A stretch of 64,000 nucleotides of DNA from a bacterium 1XD8-76 (GCA_003611955.1 RAZE01000001.1:62001-126000), one strand, 5' to 3'. Positions 1 through 10,491 are shown, counted from the first letter of the stretch. Translations and numbers: made by a program. The notes: a model not told the origin generated them from the letters alone.

Positions 1-1
1 G

Positions 2-1321
2 CCAAACGCCTACTCTGTGGCAGACCCGTCCAGCGGCGTAACGCCCCTTATGCTTTTCGGATTTATTCCCATCGTAGGTTATCAGGGCAGCATCCTGCCG
101 GCCTTTGTGGCCGGAGTAATCGGCAGTAAGCTGGAAAAGAAACTGCGGAAAACGGTTCCCGCAGTATTTGATTTTATGATCACCCCCTTTCTGGTGCTGT
201 TTGTTATGCTGATTCTTTCCCTGCTGGTAATCGGCCCCCTTCTCCATGCACTGGAAAATGTCCTGTTAGTCATCGTAGAATATGCACTGGAACTTCCTTT
301 GGGAATCGGCGGTCTGGTAGTAGGCTTCTTCTGGTCTATTATCACCCTCACAGGTGTCCACCACATATTCAATATGCTGGAGATCAGCCTGTTGGCAAGC
401 ACTGGCTTTAACCCTTTCAACGCCATTTTGTGTATGTGCGGCTTTTCCTCTGCCGGCGTATGTCTTGCCATCTCCATAAAAGCCCGGAAAAAAGAAATCC
501 GCGCTATTGGCCCCAGCGCCACTGTATCTGCTCTGCTGGGCATCGGCGAACCTGCACTGTTCGGCGTCATTCTGCGTTACGGCATGAAGCCCTTTCTCCT
601 CAGTTGTTCCATCAACGGTATTGCCGGCATGATCGCCATGCTGCTGGGAATGAAAGGTACCGGCAATGGCATAACCACGATTCCGGGGCTGTTGCTGTAC
701 ATATACTCCCCTTCCCAGCTAATAATGTATGTGCTGCTTGCCATCGCCACCTTCGCCGTGGCATTTGGCCTGTGCTGGTTCTTCGCGGTGCCGCCGGAGG
801 CCATGGAAGCCGATGTCCCCAAAGGAAGTAAACAGGCGGCCCCGGCTTCGGCGCCTGCACCAATACCTTTTCCGGATGTGTTGGGAGCTGTCGCACAGGG
901 CGTTTACGTTCCCATGGAAGAGATTCCCGATCCGACATTTTCCCAGGGTATCCTCGGAGTATGCTGCGGCATTAATCCGGAAACAGGAAAAGTTTATTCT
1001 CCCATGGACGGCAAAATAAGCCAGCTTGCCGACACCTTACATGCCATAGGCATTGAGGCAGAAGGCGTAGAGCTGCTCATCCATGTCGGTATTGATACTG
1101 TGGAAATGAAAGGCAATGGATTTAAGAGCCACGTCAAAGAAGGGCAGACCGTAAAAAAGGGAGATCTTCTGCTGACTATGGATTTGGAAAAAATCAAAGC
1201 CGCCGGCCACCCGGCCACCATTATGGTAGCAGTTACCAATTCTGACGATCTGGCCTCTGTTAAAGCCATAGCTTCCGGCCAGCTTAAGCCCGGCGACCAG
1301 TTGATGTGCCTGGAAGCATAG
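2..1321 (+). CDS. PTS transporter, sucrose/beta-glucoside type, IIC-IIA part (5' end outside window)
   Basis: The reading frame is already open at base 2 (residues PNAYSVADPSSG), so the gene begins upstream and only its C-terminal 439 residues are visible. The first roughly 270 residues form the membrane IIC domain, with several hydrophobic segments and the conserved GEPALFGV motif. After an Ala/Pro-rich linker comes a glucose-type IIA domain with active-site His in LLIHVGIDTVEMKG. This IIC-IIA order fits EIIBCA proteins of the beta-glucoside/sucrose family, with IIB expected outside the window. It would import and phosphorylate a sugar at the membrane. The exact sugar cannot be read here. 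A LacI regulator lies directly downstream on the same strand. Confidence 0.88.
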   Translation, partial: PNAYSVADPSSGVTPLMLFGFIPIVGYQGSILPAFVAGVIGSKLEKKLRKTVPAVFDFMITPFLVLFVMLILSLLVIGPLLHALENVLLVIVEYALELPLGIGGLVVGFFWSIITLTGVHHIFNMLEISLLASTGFNPFNAILCMCGFSSAGVCLAISIKARKKEIRAIGPSATVSALLGIGEPALFGVILRYGMKPFLLSCSINGIAGMIAMLLGMKGTGNGITTIPGLLLYIYSPSQLIMYVLLAIATFAVAFGLCWFFAVPPEAMEADVPKGSKQAAPASAPAPIPFPDVLGAVAQGVYVPMEEIPDPTFSQGILGVCCGINPETGKVYSPMDGKISQLADTLHAIGIEAEGVELLIHVGIDTVEMKGNGFKSHVKEGQTVKKGDLLLTMDLEKIKAAGHPATIMVAVTNSDDLASVKAIASGQLKPGDQLMCLEA

Positions 1322-1389
1322 TACCGGACATTTACCGCAACATCCAATTACAGTTGTAACTGAAGGGCCGCCCATAAAGGTGGCTCTTC

Positions 1390-1418
1390 TTGACAACGGC
1401 GACAGTCAGGAATAAAAT
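1390..1418 (+). promoter_or_regulatory. Sigma-A-type promoter for the LacI gene
   Basis: TTGACA at 1390-1395 and TAAAAT at 1413-1418 are separated by 17 bases, about 115 bases upstream of the regulator start. It gives the LacI gene its own promoter apart from the PTS gene. It is found by consensus only. Confidence 0.6.
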
Positions 1419-1534
1419 ATCCCTAGAGTATGTTTAAAGTTTATCTTTATCATCTGCACGCCCACTTTGCATGACATTCGCCTGACATTATGCGAACAAC
1501 CATGATTCCATGTATGAAGAAAGGAGGGATTGCC

Positions 1535-2566
1535 GTGGTCAGTATGCAGGATATTGCCGATAAGGCAGGGGTCTCCAGAGTCACCGTCTCCAGAGTTCTC
1601 TCCAACCATCCTTCCGTCAAAGCAGAGACACGTCAAAAGGTGCTCTACTGGGTCAAAGAACTGGATTATGAACCCAATCTCATCGCCCAGAGTCTGGCTG
1701 GAAACCGAACGAACATTATTGGCCTGCTGGTTCCGGAAATTGCCTACCCTTTTTTCAGTGAAATTATAGAGTCTATAGAAAACCAGGCATTTTATGAGGG
1801 ATACAGCGTCATTATCTGCAATACACACCGCAGTCTGGACAAAGAGAAAAATATTCTCGCCCAACTGCGGCAGCGGAAAGTGGACGGGGTAATCGCAGTC
1901 CCTGTTTCCACAGAGCAGAGCCTGTCTGCCTATCAGCGTCTGCAGGTTCCGGCAGTAATGATCACCAAGCGGGTGGAAGGATTCAGCAGTGTATATATCT
2001 CCCATTATCACGGCGGACAGCAGATAGCCAAACATTTTCTAAACATGGGTTTTCAGAAAATAGGATATATCGGTCCCACCAGAGAGTCTACCTCTGCATT
2101 GAAATACGCCGGATTTCAGCAATATTTGTCCGCCAGCAGGATAAATCTGACCGACGTAATTGAATGTCCGGCGCCTGAGAATATGAACGCCAGCCTTGTC
2201 TATAAGCTGGTAAAACAGTACGCGGCAAATATAGGGCTGCGCTGTGAAGCATATCTCGCCAATGATGACATCACCGCCTGCGAAGCCATCGCCGCTTTCC
2301 GTGAACTGGGGTATTCCGTTCCACAGGACATTGCCATTGCAGGCTTTGATAATTCCCTGCTGGCAAAGGAAACCAACCCCAAACTCACCGCCCTGGCTCA
2401 GCCCTTGGATGAAATCGGGAAAAAATCTGTGGAAATTCTGCTGAGCCAGATAAACAACCAGGCAGAACCATGTATGTATGAACTGGAATCCCGTGTCATC
2501 GCCAGGGAATCTACCATCCGCTTTGTATCTGATCCACAGGAAAAACAATGTGCTGCTTATATATGA
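1535..2566 (+). CDS. LacI-family transcriptional regulator
   Basis: This is a 343-residue LacI/GalR repressor. The N-terminus carries the classic helix-turn-helix (MQDIADKAGVSRVTVSRVL), followed by the hinge helix (NLIAQSLAG) and a periplasmic-binding-like effector domain starting at NIIGLLVPEI. I chose the GTG at 1535 because AAGGAGG lies 8 bases upstream and the family's usual N-terminus begins there. Upstream in-frame ATGs would only add an atypical tail. It probably controls the adjacent PTS gene, which is inference from position. It has its own promoter and is followed by a strong terminator. Confidence 0.92.
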   Translation: MVSMQDIADKAGVSRVTVSRVLSNHPSVKAETRQKVLYWVKELDYEPNLIAQSLAGNRTNIIGLLVPEIAYPFFSEIIESIENQAFYEGYSVIICNTHRSLDKEKNILAQLRQRKVDGVIAVPVSTEQSLSAYQRLQVPAVMITKRVEGFSSVYISHYHGGQQIAKHFLNMGFQKIGYIGPTRESTSALKYAGFQQYLSASRINLTDVIECPAPENMNASLVYKLVKQYAANIGLRCEAYLANDDITACEAIAAFRELGYSVPQDIAIAGFDNSLLAKETNPKLTALAQPLDEIGKKSVEILLSQINNQAEPCMYELESRVIARESTIRFVSDPQEKQCAAYI

Positions 2567-2592
2567 AGTCCAATAATGCCGGAATGGCGCCG

Positions 2593-2638
2593 ATAACCAC
2601 TGCCCTTTTCATATCGGGGGGACGGTGGTTATTTTTTT
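2593..2638 (+). terminator. Rho-independent terminator after the LacI gene
   Basis: ATAACCAC and GTGGTTAT arms (with further C/G pairing inside) are followed by seven T residues. The T-run touches the stop codon of the convergent decayed gene. Confidence 0.8.
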
Positions 2639-3319
2639 ATCTTCCCGTCTTTTTCACCAGGCCATAATAATATCGCATGAATCGGCATACTTCCTCATAG
2701 GTCTCCTGAATTGCATTCTTTCGTTTCTCTGCGTCCGCAATCTCCATTGTCCCGAGAAACAACTGTGCGTTTTGATACATCACCGCCATGGCGTCTCTTG
2801 GATCATTGCAGGCTTCCGGGAACTCCTTCAGGCGGTCTTTCATATAATCGGAATTATGTCTCACGCACTTTTCAAGGCACGCATATCCCTCCGCTTCCTT
2901 TCCGGTCAGCAGATCCCACACGCCAGACAGATAGCTGTCCGCTCTCCAGGGATCCGGTTTTCCCTCCCCATCCAGATTCCACATGGGCCGGCCAGTTCTC
3001 GGATCGTTCGAGCCTTTCTCTGTGGCCTTCAGGTAATCCTGGCGCTCTTTTGCAAAGTAGGTCTCCAGGCTGTCGATTTTCTGCCACCCCGGCAGCATGC
3101 CGTCGGCCAGGAAGGTCAAAATATCATCAAATTTTCCGTTGATGCTCTCCACCACGGCGTCGTCCACGGCTTCCATAAATAATTGCTTTCGCAAAGGCAC
3201 AGCACCGCCGGAAACGGGGCGGCATCTGTGGGAAAACATATGGGTATGGTTTTGATGTATTTTCCTGCTGTAATCGTCAGTTCGCAATATTCAATATTAT
3301 CCGTGGGTTTTCTCATCAT
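2637..3319 (-). pseudogene. Unrecognised gene, probably frameshifted
   Basis: Two overlapping minus-strand frames look like halves of one protein. The 5' frame starts at ATG 3319 (MMRKPTDNIEYCELTITAGK) behind an AGAGGACAGG stretch and turns into implausible Trp/Pro-rich sequence after about 45 residues. The 3' frame, open from 3287, gives convincing soluble protein sequence only from about 3190 to its stop at 2637 (MEAVDDAVVESINGKFDDIL and beyond) and has no good ribosome binding site at any internal ATG. One frameshift between about 3190 and 3290 would restore a protein of about 227 residues. I do not recognise the family. A sequencing error could give the same picture. Confidence 0.45.
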
Positions 3320-3394
3320 CCTGTCCTCTGGCGGCTCCTTAAAATCCTACATACTGTTCATTATCTTCTTCCGCCGCGCTTTCTCCTTCATCGC

Positions 3395-3652
3395 TTAGAG
3401 CTGTTCTGCCCAGTCAATGCCTGGATAAAGTTTTCCCGTCCTTATGAAATATTCAACCGCCTTTACGCCAACTTCCATATTGGTAAGCGCAAGGTATTTT
3501 TCAACAGGATATAAGAACAGGTCAGCTAAATCCACCGGCTGTCTTTTAATTATATAGGAAACTCCTAAATGAACAAAACAATTATTTATAGAGATCGAAA
3601 AAATAATGGACAGAAAATCGTCACCGCAACCGCTGGTTCCGCTTTCTATCCA
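3395..3652 (-). pseudogene. Unrecognised C-terminal gene remnant
   Basis: This stretch has no intact gene. A minus-strand frame is open for 85 codons and reads like real protein (VHLGVSYIIKRQPVDLADLF, then VEYFIRTGKLYPGIDWAEQL, stop at 3395-3397). It has no start codon except one internal ATG near its end and is closed upstream by a stop at 3653-3655. After the stop, another minus frame continues with an acidic tail ending NEQYVGF, which may be the shifted end of the same gene. It is probably a decayed 3' fragment. The family is unknown. Confidence 0.35.
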
Positions 3653-3678
3653 TTATCTGTCTGTTATATTCTCAATAC

Positions 3679-4293
3679 TCAAACCGCCTGTAACTGCTTC
3701 TCATATTTCCCATCTTCCAGTACAAATCCCATCTTCAGGAGATAACCCTCATGCTTTTCCAGCACTCCGGAACAGGTCAGTTTCCGAATTCCATACTCTG
3801 GCAGTCTGGAATATAAATATTTCCCGACAGAACAGTCCCGGTATGCCGGTGTCGTATAGTCAACAGCGATATCCAGAACGCCTGCGGACGTATTCCCAAG
3901 CAGCAGACCCGCAGGGGTCGTCCCACAGCAAACGATATAGGCTGTATCCGACGCGGAGAGGGCAATATCCGCCCCCTGAAAGAAATTCTGAATGTCCTGT
4001 CTGTAATGGTCCATAAAATATACAAGGAATGCGTCGCCCGGGGTTGCGGGGATCAGATCATACTCCTGCTCCGACCTCAACAGTTTTATAAGATTATAAC
4101 AGTTGATAATAATCAGGCATATATTCATGAGCGCCAGAGGATAGGAGTGGATGATCAGCGCATATGTCGCCGAAATGACACTTCCTATTGTATTGATGAC
4201 CCTCAGTTTTACGACTGACGACATCAGCATGGAGACAACTACCAGTGTGGAACCCAAATAGCCGGCCAATTCTATGATCGCTGTTGTATTCAT
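3679..4293 (-). CDS. YgjV-like membrane protein with a GNAT-like C-terminal part
   Basis: The protein has 204 residues. Residues 1-75 hold about three hydrophobic segments (IIELAGYLGSTLVVVSMLMS; ALIIHSYPLALMNICLIIIN), resembling the YgjV inner-membrane protein family. Residues 80-204 look like an acetyltransferase fold, with TPAYRDCSVGKYLYSRLPEY and a late HEGYLLKMGFVLEDG segment. Family proteins have no firmly established function. It stands alone between decayed sequence and the PTS operon. The assignment is by remembered family pattern and is moderate. Confidence 0.6.
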   Translation of the reverse strand: MNTTAIIELAGYLGSTLVVVSMLMSSVVKLRVINTIGSVISATYALIIHSYPLALMNICLIIINCYNLIKLLRSEQEYDLIPATPGDAFLVYFMDHYRQDIQNFFQGADIALSASDTAYIVCCGTTPAGLLLGNTSAGVLDIAVDYTTPAYRDCSVGKYLYSRLPEYGIRKLTCSGVLEKHEGYLLKMGFVLEDGKYEKQLQAV

Positions 4294-4404
4294 TGTCTGT
4301 TATCCGCCTTTCCTGTCCAATTTTTATTTATTATCTTATCCTATTTCAGCAGCAACTTTCAAGTCCTTTGTCATCATAAATTTTTCACCGATCATTCATC
4401 ATGC

Positions 4405-4441
4405 AAAAGGCTGCCGCAGATACACCGCACCCGCGACAGCC
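4405..4441 (-). terminator. Terminator of the cellobiose-type PTS operon
   Basis: GGCTGTCGC pairs with GCGGCAGCC (one G-U pair) and is followed by TTTTG on the minus strand, 30 bases past the last gene of the operon. Confidence 0.6.
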
Positions 4442-4470
4442 TCCCCATGGAACACCGAGTCCCTTCCAGA

Positions 4471-5076
4471 TCAATACTGACCGGAATTATACTTAAACGC
4501 ATTCGGCACATTCTTATCCGGGCTGTATGTCTCCAGGATTTTTCCGTAGCGCTCTCTGTAATCGTTGTCGATCTTGAGCTGCGGAATCACCCTGGTTCCT
4601 TCCTCAAAGAAATGTTTGGAACCTCTTCCCATCTCCTGACCGCGTTTGGTATGCTTATCCAGCGCCACATCCATAATCTCCGGCACCTTGCCCATTGCCG
4701 CCTCTTTGATGATAATGTTCTTCAGATAATCGCTGGAACGATCTTTCTCGCTCTCGCAGAGAATGCGGATCGCGTGAATGAAATACATCGGCTGGTCGCC
4801 GTCGTCATACGGAAAATTCTTGCGCATCTCGTTCATGGTGTTTACCTGAACCGCCGCATTCAGATTGCCGAATCCTATATCCTCCACGGAGATCGTCAGC
4901 AATCTTCTCCACATTTTCTCCAGAAATACCGGTCCTGATACGTACAGTTCGTACGCATACTGACAGGCTTCCTCCACCATCGCCCTGCGGATCGATTTCT
5001 GCAGGCAGGAAATAATTTCATCCGCAGCAAAACCATTCAATGTCTTCGACGCTGCCCAAATATTAAATTCACCCAT
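4471..5076 (-). CDS. Stand-alone RarA/MgsA C-terminal-domain protein
   Basis: This 201-residue protein resembles only the C-terminal oligomerisation part of the AAA+ ATPase RarA/MgsA. It has DEIISCLQKSIRRA near residue 20, RLLTISVEDIGFGNLNAA near residue 60 (compare the RarA pattern ..ASEDIGLA..A) and an alpha-helical tail. There is no Walker A or B motif, so it cannot be a working ATPase alone. It begins 2 bases after the PTS IIA gene and is the last gene of the operon, so it is probably co-expressed with sugar uptake. Its role there is unknown. Confidence 0.65.
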   Translation of the reverse strand: MGEFNIWAASKTLNGFAADEIISCLQKSIRRAMVEEACQYAYELYVSGPVFLEKMWRRLLTISVEDIGFGNLNAAVQVNTMNEMRKNFPYDDGDQPMYFIHAIRILCESEKDRSSDYLKNIIIKEAAMGKVPEIMDVALDKHTKRGQEMGRGSKHFFEEGTRVIPQLKIDNDYRERYGKILETYSPDKNVPNAFKYNSGQY

Positions 5077-5078
5077 TG

Positions 5079-5402
5079 TTATTCTCCTTTTCTGTCTCTG
5101 TAAAGTTCGATCAATTCAAGAATGACTATCTTCAATGTCTCCGCCGCCATCAGCTGATCCTCCGCATGAGTCATCAGAAGGCTGATCTGCGGTTCCTCCG
5201 AGTTCACCTCTTCCTGCAGCACATCCATATGCCCGTCATGCGCCATCACAAAGTTCGCCGCGCCTTCCTCGAGCTTTTTGTCAGCCTCGGAAAATTTTCC
5301 CTCTTTCGCAAGAGCGAGCGCTTCCATATAGCAGGATTTCGCCATGCCCGAATACGTGATAACCTCCATCGCGGATGCTGATATTTTCTCTATATTTACC
5401 AT
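5079..5402 (-). CDS. PTS lactose/cellobiose-family IIA protein
   Basis: A 107-residue all-helical IIA of the Lac/Cel family. The phospho-accepting His79 sits in the conserved SLLMTHAEDQLM segment. It takes phosphate from HPr and passes it to the IIB protein encoded just upstream. Full length for the family. It lies 9 bases after the IIB stop and overlaps nothing, in a tight operon with IIB, GH4 and IIC. Confidence 0.92.
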   Translation of the reverse strand: MVNIEKISASAMEVITYSGMAKSCYMEALALAKEGKFSEADKKLEEGAANFVMAHDGHMDVLQEEVNSEEPQISLLMTHAEDQLMAAETLKIVILELIELYRDRKGE

Positions 5403-5411
5403 CTGTTCTCC

Positions 5412-5708
5412 CTACCCTTCAACCAGGCTTATCGCGAAATCGAGCGCCTTGTCACCGTCAGCCATCGCATAGGTTCTGGGCTCTACGCTTGCCACCGGAA
5501 TATTAAGCTGCGCTTTAATATTCGCGACCGCATAGACGAGCTGAGGCCCCACCAGACACACATCCCACTTGCCGACCTCATCGCGGATCGCTGCGCTGGG
5601 AACCGCGGTGATCGTGAGCTCCATCCCACGCTTTTCTGCCGCCTCGCGGATCTTCTTTACCAAAATGGAACTGGACATTCCGGCATTACAGCATAATAAT
5701 ATCTTCAT
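5412..5708 (-). CDS. PTS lactose/cellobiose-family IIB protein
   Basis: A 98-residue IIB protein with the N-terminal phosphocysteine loop LLCCNAGMSSS (probable active Cys7). It carries phosphate from IIA to the sugar during transport by the IIC permease. I chose ATG 5708 because AAAGGAG lies just upstream and the protein then starts at the typical MKILLCC. A longer frame from 5759 would overlap the GH4 gene. Confidence 0.9.
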   Translation of the reverse strand: MKILLCCNAGMSSSILVKKIREAAEKRGMELTITAVPSAAIRDEVGKWDVCLVGPQLVYAVANIKAQLNIPVASVEPRTYAMADGDKALDFAISLVEG

Positions 5709-5740
5709 ATAGTCTCCTTTCCGTACGTTTCGTACAGGTT

Positions 5741-7096
<1,356 letters not shown>

Positions 7097-7106
7097 CTAT
7101 GTATTT

Positions 7107-9053
7107 CTACCCCTTGTAAAGTTCAAGGGAGCCGGATATCTGAATCAGTACATCCGCAAATTCTTCCGCCGTCTCCACCGCGGCAAGCCTGCGGACCGCC
7201 TGGCGCTCCCCGGCTATATGGCGAAACAGTTCAAAGAGAACGCCGAGCTGTTCATTCTGTTTCCGTTCCATGGCAAGCAGAAAGATAAGCTGTATCTCCT
7301 TCTCCTGCATCCGCAGGGGCTGTTTCAGTACCGCCGCGCCGATCGCCGTCTTCTTCGCAAAGGTCACCAGAGGATGCGGCAGCATAAACCAGTCTCCTAT
7401 GAAAGTCGGATAGTTCACCTCTCTCTGGAGCACATCCTCCGCGAATTCCCGGACATCAAAGATGCAGTCCTCCTGTTTCAGAGCTTCCGACAAATCCAGG
7501 ATCACCTTTTCAAATACCGTTTTCTCTCTGTAGATCCGAATGGATTCTTTATTAAAATATACTTTTATCATCTCGCGGAAGCGGTAGTTCATCCGGATCT
7601 TATGGATCAGGGCATTCACCGCTGTCAGGGTATACTGATTCGGTATGCCGTCCATCCGGAAAGTCGCCACCGAAGGATGGACATAGGTATCCATAATAGA
7701 AATGATCAGATCCACCTGATGTCCCTCAAGATATTTTTCCAGATTATGTTTGGGCAGCAGCGCCTCCACCTCAATCTGATTCTGAAAATTTGTCCGCATC
7801 CAACTGCTGACAATGCTGTTGACACTGAACCTCGTAGAACTGATGATTACCGCCTTCAGCTTCTGGTTCACGTTTTCCAGGAAATGTTCCACAAAGATAG
7901 CAATAAAGGAAATCTCATCGTCCTGGATATAGCAGTTTTTGTACCGGTATATGATGGATGCCATCAGCATGGAAATCTCATAGGCGTAGGGATACTGTTT
8001 CTTCACATCATTCAGGATGGGATTTTTCACCTCATAGCCTGTTTCCTGCCTCCGCATCATATACTCGATATGGATCAGGATATTGTCATAAAATTCCTTT
8101 GACTGCCACAGATCAAAATGATATTTCTCCATCACATCGTGGCAGAAATCCTCCAGGATCTGGACGCTCAGGCCGCTGATCCTGCCCTCCGGCGATATAT
8201 CTGAAATCATCTTAAAACCGTGGAGCAGCCCTCCCAGAATTCGGATATCTCCGCTTTCCAGCCCGATGCCCTGAGCTTTCAGATATTCAAAAAAACCCGC
8301 CAGTTCTTTTCCCGCCAATTCCACCTTTTCCGTCTCCGGAGCACTGTGGTTCTGGTAATTTCGTACAATTGTAATATAGACCGCGCTGACAGCCATATAG
8401 AGACCGTCATCCGGGATCTGGATCAACCTGCTGTCGAAATACTCTTTCACAAGCTTCTCCATCCATCCGTATTCCTCTTTATCAAAATCATCGTAGAGGA
8501 AAGTACGCAGAAACCATGAATAGTTATGAACTCTGTTCTGCGTCTCGTTTTTAATGATACGGAACAGAGTCTGGCGCAGTTTCGCCTCATCCTCATCGAT
8601 CCAGAGTTTATCCCCGCTCATTCTGAGCAGCCCGCTCTGGTATTCCGCCATAAGCTTTTTCTGGAAACGGCTGATCTCTTTGTACATTGCCGGTTCAGAC
8701 AGGGCAAGCTTATCCCCTATATCGAAAATATCCGCCTGCCCGGTCTTTAAGACCATGCCGAGGATCACCCATCCGCGGTCCGAAACCGCAATTTCCGTCC
8801 TCCCATGTCCCTCCGACAGAAAATAGTCTTTCACTGACGCCATATCCGCCGTCTCAATAAAATAGCCCCGCTGCCTGGATGACTTGATAACGCTGCCGCT
8901 CTCCCAGATGCGGTTGATCGCACTGACCTCATTACGGACAGTGCGAGAAGACACTTCCAGATACTCCGCCAGCTTTGCACCTGTAACGCCCTGGACATTA
9001 TTCAACAACATCTCCAGTAATCTGGACTGTCTTCTCGTAAGCATATCTATCAC
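7107..9053 (-). CDS. PRD-containing BglG/LicR-type transcriptional regulator
   Basis: A 648-residue multidomain regulator inside the PTS operon. Order: two N-terminal winged-helix regions (residues 1-65 and about 85-150), PRD1 (about 180-290), PRD2 (about 300-395, with His328 in NILIHIEYMMRR), an IIB-like domain (398-485) and a mannitol-type IIA-like domain (505-648, with His560 in FMLPHPLV). This is the layout of LicR/ManR-type DNA-binding activators rather than short RNA-binding antiterminators. The IIB-like loop reads AVIISSTRFSVN and lacks the usual cysteine. PTS phosphorylation probably sets its activity on this operon. Start is GTG 9053 or ATG 9044. Confidence 0.88.
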   Translation of the reverse strand: MIDMLTRRQSRLLEMLLNNVQGVTGAKLAEYLEVSSRTVRNEVSAINRIWESGSVIKSSRQRGYFIETADMASVKDYFLSEGHGRTEIAVSDRGWVILGMVLKTGQADIFDIGDKLALSEPAMYKEISRFQKKLMAEYQSGLLRMSGDKLWIDEDEAKLRQTLFRIIKNETQNRVHNYSWFLRTFLYDDFDKEEYGWMEKLVKEYFDSRLIQIPDDGLYMAVSAVYITIVRNYQNHSAPETEKVELAGKELAGFFEYLKAQGIGLESGDIRILGGLLHGFKMISDISPEGRISGLSVQILEDFCHDVMEKYHFDLWQSKEFYDNILIHIEYMMRRQETGYEVKNPILNDVKKQYPYAYEISMLMASIIYRYKNCYIQDDEISFIAIFVEHFLENVNQKLKAVIISSTRFSVNSIVSSWMRTNFQNQIEVEALLPKHNLEKYLEGHQVDLIISIMDTYVHPSVATFRMDGIPNQYTLTAVNALIHKIRMNYRFREMIKVYFNKESIRIYREKTVFEKVILDLSEALKQEDCIFDVREFAEDVLQREVNYPTFIGDWFMLPHPLVTFAKKTAIGAAVLKQPLRMQEKEIQLIFLLAMERKQNEQLGVLFELFRHIAGERQAVRRLAAVETAEEFADVLIQISGSLELYKG

Positions 9054-9062
9054 CTGTTACCC

Positions 9063-10328
9063 TTAAGCTTTTTCTCCCTGTTCCTTCTTCAGCTCATCCG
9101 CTTCCATCATTTTAAAGAACGGGTAGTAGAACAGGGTCATAATGATCAGGTTCACAAACACTAACACCACGCACTTCCAGTCCAGTGTCATGATAAAGGC
9201 TCCCACACCCGGCGGAAGAAATCCGGGAGGGCCTGCGATCGGTTTTCCTACCAATCCGCTTGTCATGGACAGATATGTGATCACCGTGATCACCAACGGT
9301 CCGAATACAAACGGAATAAACAAAAACGGATTCAGGATGATCGGTGCGCCGAAAATGATCGGCTCATTGATGCCGAACAGGGAAGGTACGATACCCACCG
9401 TTCCGATAGACTTCAATGATTTTGCCTTGGAGCGCATCATCATAGCGACAAGGCCCAGAGTCAGTCCTGAACCGGTCACCTGGAGGACAGCGTAGAACAG
9501 ACCGAATGTAAATATGTGGTCTACCGGTGCGCCCGCCGCATAGTTTGCCATATTTTCCGCCTCATAGGCGATCGCAAAGGATGCCCATACCGCGGAAGTG
9601 ATGGACGGTCCGTGGAGTCCGAAAAACCACAGGAACTGTGTCAAAAAGATCACGATCAGCAGTGCCGGAAGCGTATCCATCGTGCTGAGCGCCGGAGCCA
9701 GGATGCTCATTATAAACGCCGGGAACACCTTCCCTGATGCCGCCAGCGAAATATTCGCGATGGCCACCGCGATCACTGCGTTCACGATCAGAGGGATCAG
9801 TGCCGCAAAACTCTCTCCCACCATGGAGGGCACGCTGTCCGGAAGCTTGATGATGATTTTCTTCTTTGTCAGAAGTCTGGTCACCTCCACACTGAGGATC
9901 GCGGAAATGATACAGGTAAAGAGGCCTGACGCCCCCAGATAGGAAATGTCCATGCCGCCCTCGACGGACAGTCCGCTTAAGATCAGATGCACCATGATCG
10001 CCGTCGCGCCTGTCAGATTTCCACAGATGCCATAGCTCTTTGCCAGAGCGATCGCGATAAACATAGCCGCATAAATGGATAACATATCTGTCGTAAACAT
10101 ACCCGCATATGTAAAGATGGACATATGCGCCGTCAGGAAGTCATACACCGCTCCGCTTCCCAGCAGATTGGCGACAGCTAACGGCAGCAGGCTGATAGAA
10201 CCGACGATAATGATCGGAACGATAGATATCATGCCGTCCTTGATCGCCTGAAGATGCTTCTGCTGTTCCACTTTGTTCGCTACAGGCATCATGAACTTCA
10301 TTAATGTGTCTTGAAACTTGGAATTCAT
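9063..10328 (-). CDS. PTS lactose/cellobiose-family IIC permease
   Basis: A 421-residue integral membrane IIC of the Lac/Cel family and first gene of the operon. It starts with the typical soluble N-terminus (QDTLMKFMMPVANKVEQQKH) followed by about ten hydrophobic segments. Substrate-side motifs include FGLHGPSITSAVW and the IGTVGIVPSLFGINEPIIFG loop that is typical of CelB-type permeases. AAGGAG lies ahead of the ATG. It works with the separate IIB and IIA encoded downstream. Beta-glucosides such as cellobiose are likely from the GH4 partner, but this is not proved. Confidence 0.93.
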   Translation of the reverse strand: MNSKFQDTLMKFMMPVANKVEQQKHLQAIKDGMISIVPIIIVGSISLLPLAVANLLGSGAVYDFLTAHMSIFTYAGMFTTDMLSIYAAMFIAIALAKSYGICGNLTGATAIMVHLILSGLSVEGGMDISYLGASGLFTCIISAILSVEVTRLLTKKKIIIKLPDSVPSMVGESFAALIPLIVNAVIAVAIANISLAASGKVFPAFIMSILAPALSTMDTLPALLIVIFLTQFLWFFGLHGPSITSAVWASFAIAYEAENMANYAAGAPVDHIFTFGLFYAVLQVTGSGLTLGLVAMMMRSKAKSLKSIGTVGIVPSLFGINEPIIFGAPIILNPFLFIPFVFGPLVITVITYLSMTSGLVGKPIAGPPGFLPPGVGAFIMTLDWKCVVLVFVNLIIMTLFYYPFFKMMEADELKKEQGEKA

Positions 10329-10422
10329 AGCTTTTTCTCCTTAAGATTATTTGCCACCCCGTCGACTAAGGTCTGATATAACTTACAGGAAATCCTTGCT
10401 GCAAATTATACTTGCTAGGATG

Positions 10423-10451
10423 ATTATAAAAAAATCATAAAGTAAAGACAA
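10423..10451 (-). promoter_or_regulatory. Promoter of the cellobiose-type PTS operon
   Basis: On the minus strand TTGTCT (10451-10446) and TATAAT (10428-10423) are spaced by 17 bases, about 95 bases before the IIC start. An interrupted repeat GCAA-N7-TTGC at 10401-10415 lies just downstream and could be an operator. Confidence 0.6.
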
Positions 10452-10491
10452 ATACTCTTTTTCCGCTTCTATAGGAATCACACATTGAACC

